Positions 35,000 through 39,058 of a stretch of 39,058 nucleotides of DNA are shown in pieces (position 1 is the first letter of the stretch; every line of letters starts with the position of its first letter). The position numbers were made by a program, and so were the translations under genes. The DNA lies in contig NZ_AYMQ01000012.1 in NCBI RefSeq assembly GCF_000633355.1, positions 1-39,058 on the forward strand. Direction: 5' to 3'. This DNA comes from Serratia sp. H1w (GTDB taxonomy: Bacteria; Pseudomonadota; Gammaproteobacteria; Enterobacterales; Enterobacteriaceae). The notes beneath the pieces were generated by a model. It did no database searches, had not been told where the DNA came from, and saw only the letters and a list, made by a program, of their open reading frames with translations.

Positions 35000-36112
35000 T
35001 CAGAAACGCCGCAGGCTGAACGGTGTGATATCGAGAGTAGAAGGCTTATCCTGCGCAAACAGCGCGGCGATTTCACCCAGTACGCTGGCAAATTTAAAGC
35101 CATGGCCACTCAGGCCAGTGATCACCATCAGCCGCTGGCAATCTGGCAGGGTGTCAATGATAAAGTCTTCATCCGGGCTCATGTCATAGCTGCAGGCTTC
35201 CCCGTGCAGGCAGACGCCCAGCCCCGGCAGGAAGTGGCGCAGGAAACCGAAGACCTCGGTGCCGTCACTGGCCAGGGAGCCGAACGGCTTGCGCTGTTCC
35301 GGTGTCTCCATCGGTTGTCCGCCATCGTGTTTACCGAGTTTTAATCCATCATTCTCGGACGGGAAACCGTAGTAGTGGCAGCCATCCGGTGCTTCAACGG
35401 AAAAAGCCGGGAAATGGTTGTTTTCACTGTAACGCCCATCGGCCTGATACCAAGAAAACACCTTACGTATTGGCGTGATGGGGAGCTGGGGTAACAGATT
35501 TTTAACCCAGGTTCCCACGCAGACCACGGCTTTACGCCCTTGGTAGCGTCCCTCCGGTGTTACGACCTCAACCCCTTGTTCGATTGGTTCAATAGCGGTG
35601 ACCGGGCAATTGAACAGCTGGGCGCAGCCTGCTTCTCTGGCCAGTTTGATGTAGCTGGCAACGATCAGTTCCGAACGCAATATTCCTGCATCCGGTTCGA
35701 ACAGGCCGACATAGCCTGCAGGAGCAGTGAACTCTTGCCAGCGCTGCTGGATCTGTTCTGCAGTCAGTAATTGGGTATTGAGGTTAAAGTTTTTTGCACT
35801 GCGCTGTGCCGTGGTGACAAATTCACTCTCTTGCGGCCCCAGGGTGAGCACGCCACAGGGATGAAACAGTTTCTCACCGCTGTTGTGCTCTAAGCCGTTC
35901 CACAGCGCCTGGGCGCGTAACAGAAACGGCACATACTTTTCGCCTTCGCCATAGGCATGGCGGATGATACGGGTGTCGCCGTGGTGGCTGCCCTGACGAT
36001 GCGGGGGAAAAGCGCTGTCGATCATTAAGACCTTAAGGCCCGCGGCCGTCGCATAATAGCCCGCAGCAGCCCCAACCGAGCCGCTACCCACGATGATCAA
36101 GTCATATTCCAC
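35000..36112 (-). CDS. solA: N-methyl-L-tryptophan oxidase SolA
   Basis: SolA is a monomeric flavoenzyme that oxidatively demethylates N-methyl-L-tryptophan and, poorly, sarcosine. The 370-residue product (E. coli 372) has the FAD-binding GxGxxG at G9–G14 (GSGSVG), [21 protein letters not shown] (about 42–62), and C307 in GEACSYD, the cysteine that carries FAD covalently. Start is GTG 36112 with AAGGA upstream. It lies between tqsA/LuxR and bssS; in E. coli its neighbours are yceO and bssS. Confidence 0.94.
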   Translation of the reverse strand: MEYDLIIVGSGSVGAAAGYYATAAGLKVLMIDSAFPPHRQGSHHGDTRIIRHAYGEGEKYVPFLLRAQALWNGLEHNSGEKLFHPCGVLTLGPQESEFVTTAQRSAKNFNLNTQLLTAEQIQQRWQEFTAPAGYVGLFEPDAGILRSELIVASYIKLAREAGCAQLFNCPVTAIEPIEQGVEVVTPEGRYQGRKAVVCVGTWVKNLLPQLPITPIRKVFSWYQADGRYSENNHFPAFSVEAPDGCHYYGFPSENDGLKLGKHDGGQPMETPEQRKPFGSLASDGTEVFGFLRHFLPGLGVCLHGEACSYDMSPDEDFIIDTLPDCQRLMVITGLSGHGFKFASVLGEIAALFAQDKPSTLDITPFSLRRF

Positions 36113-36204
36113 GTGCCATATCCTTTCTCTGATGTGTCGCTGATGGTGGATATGATAAGAGTTTGCCGGCGCTAATGCACCAGGAACCGATTCGGGCCAG
36201 GTAA

Positions 36205-36236
36205 AAGAAAAGGCGCCGGATAATTGCCGACGCCTT
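36205..36236 (-). terminator. terminator of bssS
   Basis: On the minus strand AAGGCG pairs with CGCCTT, extended by CGG/CCG inside, and is followed by TTCTTTT. It lies about 20 bases past the bssS stop. Confidence 0.8.
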
Positions 36237-36256
36237 AGCGGGTGAAGGTGAAGGGG

Positions 36257-36511
36257 TTAATGTTTTCTGCGATCAAGGTCTAAGTAATCCGTTGATTCAA
36301 TCTTGGCGATGCCAGCCTCGAGAATATTAATCAATTGGCGGGCAACATCGGTAGTTAGCCAAAGCGTCCGATCGACTTGCGCTTCTTCGGCTGTTTGGTC
36401 TAGTGAAGACAGGTAATGAAGGCGAATCATCATGGCATCATAAACATCGACGGTACTGATATCCCAGCCAACAAGCGGATGTGTCTGTATAACCTCATCA
36501 TTTCTGTCCAT
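36257..36511 (-). CDS. bssS: biofilm regulator BssS
   Basis: BssS is a small protein that alters biofilm formation through AI-2 and indole signalling in E. coli. The 84-residue product has the E. coli length and near-identical blocks EVIQTHPLVGWDISTVD and LWLTTDVARQ…ILEAGIAKIES. AAGGGG precedes the ATG. It has its own terminator and sits, as in E. coli, next to solA. TqsA, also linked to AI-2, is encoded about 2.1 kb away. Confidence 0.95.
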   Translation of the reverse strand: MDRNDEVIQTHPLVGWDISTVDVYDAMMIRLHYLSSLDQTAEEAQVDRTLWLTTDVARQLINILEAGIAKIESTDYLDLDRRKH

Positions 36512-36692
36512 AAAGACCCCTTATCAAGTAGTGACTAGCGTGAGTTACTAACGAGGATCAATGCGTCTCATCTTTACAGTGAGCTTTTACAGTATACGCA
36601 TCCAGGATCTGACGTGGGGTGTTTTCCTACGGATAATTGAAAATAAATATTTGTTTGCGCAATTAATCGGCTAGCGGAGTTTTTAATCTACC

Positions 36693-36718
36693 GTAGGGGC
36701 AGCTTAATGCTGCGCCCG
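36693..36718. repeat. palindromic intergenic repeat, copy 6
   Basis: GTAGGGGCAGCTT followed by AATGCTGCGCCCG, a slightly longer variant of the 25-bp repeat at 5628. It lies 9 bases from the stop of the 93-codon gene. Confidence 0.7.
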
Positions 36719-36727
36719 TGACAGATA

Positions 36728-37009
36728 TTATTCTTCAGAGGCAGGCGGAAGTTGAACGTGCGCGTGGCTTTCCAATTCGGCAGCCAGATGGGCGAAATGC
36801 TTTTGCATTTCAGGATCGCGGTTCTGATTTTGTGCTTCCAGTTTCAGGCTGTGGATCAACAACTGGTTGGCTTTGTCATTCAGGCCAAAGGATAAATAGG
36901 AGAAGGCCACTTCAAGTACGCTCAGCCGCCGTTTTTGATCGGCGATCAGGGCCAGCAGCTCGCCGAAGGTCATCGCTTCTTCGGGCTTGTCTTTGTCCGG
37001 AACCATCAT
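36728..37009 (-). CDS. small helical protein, distantly IraP-like
   Basis: From ATG 37009 (AGG five bases upstream) the product is 93 residues; the frame is open further, but the longer version starts with a Cys-rich segment that overlaps the dinI terminator. The core TFGELLALIADQKRRLSVLEVAF is a predicted coiled coil, followed by SYLSFGLNDKANQLLIHSLK. The ELL…LE…NxxxxLLI pattern recalls IraP and the protein at 9624. The relation is a hypothesis. It lies between bssS and dinI, where E. coli has no gene. Confidence 0.55.
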   Translation of the reverse strand: MMVPDKDKPEEAMTFGELLALIADQKRRLSVLEVAFSYLSFGLNDKANQLLIHSLKLEAQNQNRDPEMQKHFAHLAAELESHAHVQLPPASEE

Positions 37010-37094
37010 TGACACCTTGGTTGCATCATAAGTCGTCTCATCATTACAGACCACAAGTGCAGTTTCTTCCAGGTAAAAGGGCGTACGGCAGCAA

Positions 37095-37121
37095 CAAAAA
37101 AGCCGGAGAGCGACCCCCGGC
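37095..37121 (-). terminator. terminator of dinI
   Basis: On the minus strand GCCGG pairs with CCGGC around a 10-base loop and is followed by six T. It lies 19 bases past the dinI stop. Confidence 0.85.
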
Positions 37122-37139
37122 AACAACTACATTGCAGAA

Positions 37140-37379
37140 TTATTCTGCACTGAACCAATCGTCGGCACTTTCCCAGGTTTCCTGGAGTATCTCCTCGATC
37201 AGGTCTTTATCTGTCTTGGCACCGCCCAACACGGAAAGGCCATTGGCACCGGCGTAACGGATTTGTACGGTAGTATCAGGAAACTGGCGATTGACCCGTT
37301 TACTGAATTCGCCGGTCAGGGCTTCGATAGCCCCCGGCGGCAGTGGTTTGGTTTTATCTATAGTGACTTCAACACGCAT
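37140..37379 (-). CDS. dinI: DNA damage-inducible protein DinI
   Basis: DinI modulates RecA filaments and so tempers the SOS response. The 79-residue product matches E. coli DinI (81 residues): MRVEVTIDKTKPLPPGAIEAL at the start and EILQETWESADDWFSAE, the acidic C-terminal helix that contacts RecA. A LexA box overlaps its promoter, so SOS induction is expected. It has its own terminator and lies next to pyrC, as in E. coli. Confidence 0.96.
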   Translation of the reverse strand: MRVEVTIDKTKPLPPGAIEALTGEFSKRVNRQFPDTTVQIRYAGANGLSVLGGAKTDKDLIEEILQETWESADDWFSAE

Positions 37380-37398
37380 AATTGCCCCCGGAACTGTC

Positions 37399-37436
37399 TA
37401 CTGGGTATTTATACAGTTAACTGACGCCGGAGGCAA
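37399..37436 (-). promoter_or_regulatory. LexA box and promoter of dinI
   Basis: The box CTG-N10-CAG with flanking TA/TT (37399–37418) matches the LexA consensus. On the minus strand a −35 TTGCCT (37431–37436), a 17-base spacer and a −10 TATAAA (37408–37413) form a good sigma-70 promoter. The LexA box covers the −10, so repression by LexA is expected. Confidence 0.9.
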
Positions 37437-37453
37437 GAGCAGAAATAAAATAA

Positions 37454-38503
37454 TTAGCAGTCGGTCACCGACCAGTTGATCTGTTCACCGGCCAGGAAAG
37501 GCACCACGGTTTCGCTACCCAAGGCAATTTCCTCTGGCTGGGTCACCGGCAGGCGTTGCAGCGTGATGAAGTCCTGGTTGACCGGCAGGCCGTAGAAGCG
37601 CGGGCCATTGAGCGAACTGAAGGCTTCCAGATGTTCAAGCGCACCGAGTTGTTCAAACACGGTGGCATAGGCTGGCATGGCGTTAGGTGCGTTAAATACC
37701 CCGGCGCAACCACAGCTGCTCTCTTTACGGTGTCTGGCATGCGGAGCCGAGTCGGTGCCCAGGAAGAAGCGGTCACAACCGCTGGCGACGGCGCTGCGCA
37801 GTGCTTCCTGATGAATATTGCGTTTGAGGATCGGCAGGCAGAACAGGTGTGGCCGGATGCCGCCCACCAGCATATGGTTGCGGTTAAACATCAGGTGCTG
37901 TGGCGTGATGGTGGCACCAAGGAAACGATTGCCTTCCTGCACGTACTGAGCCGCTTCGCGGGTGGTGATATGCTCGAAGACGATTTTTAATTCCGGGAAC
38001 TGACGGCGTACCGGCTCCATCACCTGCTCGATAAAGCGAGCCTCGCGATCGAAGATATCTACGCTGGCATCGGTGACCTCACCGTGGATCAGCAGCGGCA
38101 TGCCGATCTTCTGCATTTGCTCAAACAGGGGATAAACCCCGGTCACATTGCTGACGCCGTGGCTGGAATTGGTGGTGGCATTGGCCGGATACAGTTTGGC
38201 GGCGGTGAATACCCCTTGCTCAAACCCGTTAACCAGCTCCGTCGCGGCCAGTGAGTCTGTCAGATAGCAGGTCATCAACGGTGTGAAGTTATGTTCTGCC
38301 GGAAGGACTGCCAGGATCCGTTCACGATAGCCACGTGCTGCGGCAACGGTGGTGATCGGCGGGGCCAGGTTAGGCATCACAATCGCCCGGCCGAACACCT
38401 GACTGGTATAGGGCAGAACCGTTTTCAGCATGTCGTCGTCACGCAGATGGATGTGCCAGTCGTCAGGGCGGCGGATTTTCAGGGCTTGGGGTTGTGCGGT
38501 CAT
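37454..38503 (-). CDS. pyrC: dihydroorotase PyrC
   Basis: PyrC makes dihydroorotate from carbamoyl-aspartate, the third step of pyrimidine synthesis. The 349-residue product has the binuclear zinc site residues in their E. coli positions: H17 and H19 (DDWHIHLRD), the carboxylated K103 ([10 protein letters not shown]), H140 (LLIHGEV), H178 (FEHIT) and D251 (GTDSAPH). GGAG lies 9 bases before the ATG. A weak PurR-like site lies upstream. In E. coli pyrC follows dinI in the same direction, as here. Confidence 0.97.
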   Translation of the reverse strand: MTAQPQALKIRRPDDWHIHLRDDDMLKTVLPYTSQVFGRAIVMPNLAPPITTVAAARGYRERILAVLPAEHNFTPLMTCYLTDSLAATELVNGFEQGVFTAAKLYPANATTNSSHGVSNVTGVYPLFEQMQKIGMPLLIHGEVTDASVDIFDREARFIEQVMEPVRRQFPELKIVFEHITTREAAQYVQEGNRFLGATITPQHLMFNRNHMLVGGIRPHLFCLPILKRNIHQEALRSAVASGCDRFFLGTDSAPHARHRKESSCGCAGVFNAPNAMPAYATVFEQLGALEHLEAFSSLNGPRFYGLPVNQDFITLQRLPVTQPEEIALGSETVVPFLAGEQINWSVTDC

Positions 38504-38581
38504 GGTGCAGGGCTCCGGCGGTCAAAAAATCTTAATAAAAGCGAATAATTTTGGATTATTCACGCCGGGGTGAAAGGATAA

Positions 38582-38597
38582 GCGGAAAACGCTTTGG
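38582..38597. promoter_or_regulatory. weak PurR-like site upstream of pyrC
   Basis: GCGGAAAACGCTTTGG resembles the purine repressor box, with the GGAAAACG half as in the E. coli pyrC operator as I recall it, but the second half is poor. It lies about 80 bases from the pyrC start codon. Low confidence. Confidence 0.25.
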
Positions 38598-38717
38598 ATG
38601 CATCTGTTTGTTAATGGCAAGTTGAAATCAGTTGGCCAACGAGGGCATAGTAACCGGGATGCACCGGTTCCCTCTGGCCAGACTTGTGAGGGCATTTTGT
38701 TGAGATGGGAGAATAAA

Positions 38718-39005
38718 ATGGAAGTACGTGTTATTGCGACTTTGCAAGCCAAGCCTGACAGCATCGAAGTTGTCAGCGATGCGGTACATGAAATTATCGA
38801 GGCCAGCCGTCTTGAGGTGGGGAACTTACAGTACGATCTGCACCGGGATATGGATCAGCCAGGCACCTTCGTGTTCTTTGAGCGTTGGGCCAGCAGCGAG
38901 GCGTTGGAGAAGCACAACGCGACCGAACACTTCAAACGGTTTGTCAGCCAGGTTGATGGCAAGCTTGAGGCGTTGGACATCAAGAAACTGAAAAAGATTG
39001 CCTGA
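38718..39005 (+). CDS. ABM-domain protein, putative quinol monooxygenase
   Basis: This 95-residue protein has the antibiotic-biosynthesis-monooxygenase fold (dimeric α+β barrel): MEVRVIATLQAKPDSIEVV, then GNLQYDLHRDMDQPGTFVFFERW, ending with FKRFVSQVDGKLEALDIKKLKKI. YgiN of E. coli, a quinol monooxygenase-like protein, belongs here; LLYDLH/QYDLHRD and FVFFERW are typical. GGGAG lies before ATG 38718. It is divergent from pyrC. The substrate is unknown. Confidence 0.8.
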   Translation: MEVRVIATLQAKPDSIEVVSDAVHEIIEASRLEVGNLQYDLHRDMDQPGTFVFFERWASSEALEKHNATEHFKRFVSQVDGKLEALDIKKLKKIA

Positions 39006-39020
39006 GTTTTCAGCAGCAAG

Positions 39021-39045
39021 AAAAAACCCGCCATCTAGGCGGGTT
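39021..39045. terminator. terminator at the right edge
   Basis: AACCCGCC pairs with GGCGGGTT around a 5-base loop, with six A on its left. On the minus strand this reads as hairpin plus T-run, so it best serves a leftward gene beyond the window; it may also end the ABM-domain gene. Confidence 0.75.
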
Positions 39046-39058
39046 AATGAGATGGTCA

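Overview
The window reads as an enterobacterial chromosome, most likely Serratia or a close relative. Its right half keeps the Escherichia coli gene order opgC–opgGH–msyB–mdtG–lpxL–trhO(yceA)–yceI/yceJ–solA–bssS–dinI–pyrC, with proteins closely similar to the E. coli ones. Extra genes sit between those landmarks, which suits Serratia. No rRNA, tRNA, CRISPR array, prophage or insertion sequence was seen.

Left part (1–11 kb). An AT-rich leader precedes a three-gene TRAP uptake system (dctPQM type) with a hairpin between the binding-protein and permease genes. Next come a basic Ala/Lys/Pro-rich gene interrupted by an in-frame amber codon, an Lrp/AsnC regulator divergent from an EamA exporter with a 26-bp palindrome between them, an MFS transporter, and the osmoprotectant carrier ProP with a CRP-like site upstream. 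An Exc2-type lipoprotein, a short coiled-coil protein with some resemblance to IraP, YlaC and two very small proteins follow. A Fur-box-like palindrome lies upstream of one of the small ORFs.

Middle (11–23.8 kb). NhaP2 (K+/H+ antiporter) and the complete osmoregulated periplasmic glucan locus (opgC divergent from opgGH) share a salt and osmolarity theme with proP. A GNAT enzyme and MsyB follow. Then comes an accessory block absent from this place in E. coli: a long-form 2-isopropylmalate synthase with a possible leader (hairpin plus 7-codon upstream ORF), an AraC regulator divergent from a VOC protein, and a POT peptide transporter.

Right part (23.8–39 kb). MdtG, a YciI-like protein, the lipid A acyltransferase LpxL, an Old Yellow Enzyme, TrhO, YceI/YceJ, the TqsA exporter, a LuxR-type regulator whose receiver-like domain lacks the phospho-acceptor aspartate, SolA, BssS, a small coiled-coil protein, DinI with a clear LexA box, PyrC and an ABM-domain protein.

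Two families of intergenic repeats punctuate the window: a 25-bp palindrome (six copies) and a roughly 155–160-bp element bounded by inverted repeats (two copies). I do not see a complete, clearly new multi-gene system. The best leads are the amber-interrupted gene, the pseudo-receiver regulator with nested dyads at its promoter, the Fur-like site near a tiny membrane protein, the leuA leader, the two IraP-like small proteins and the repeat families.
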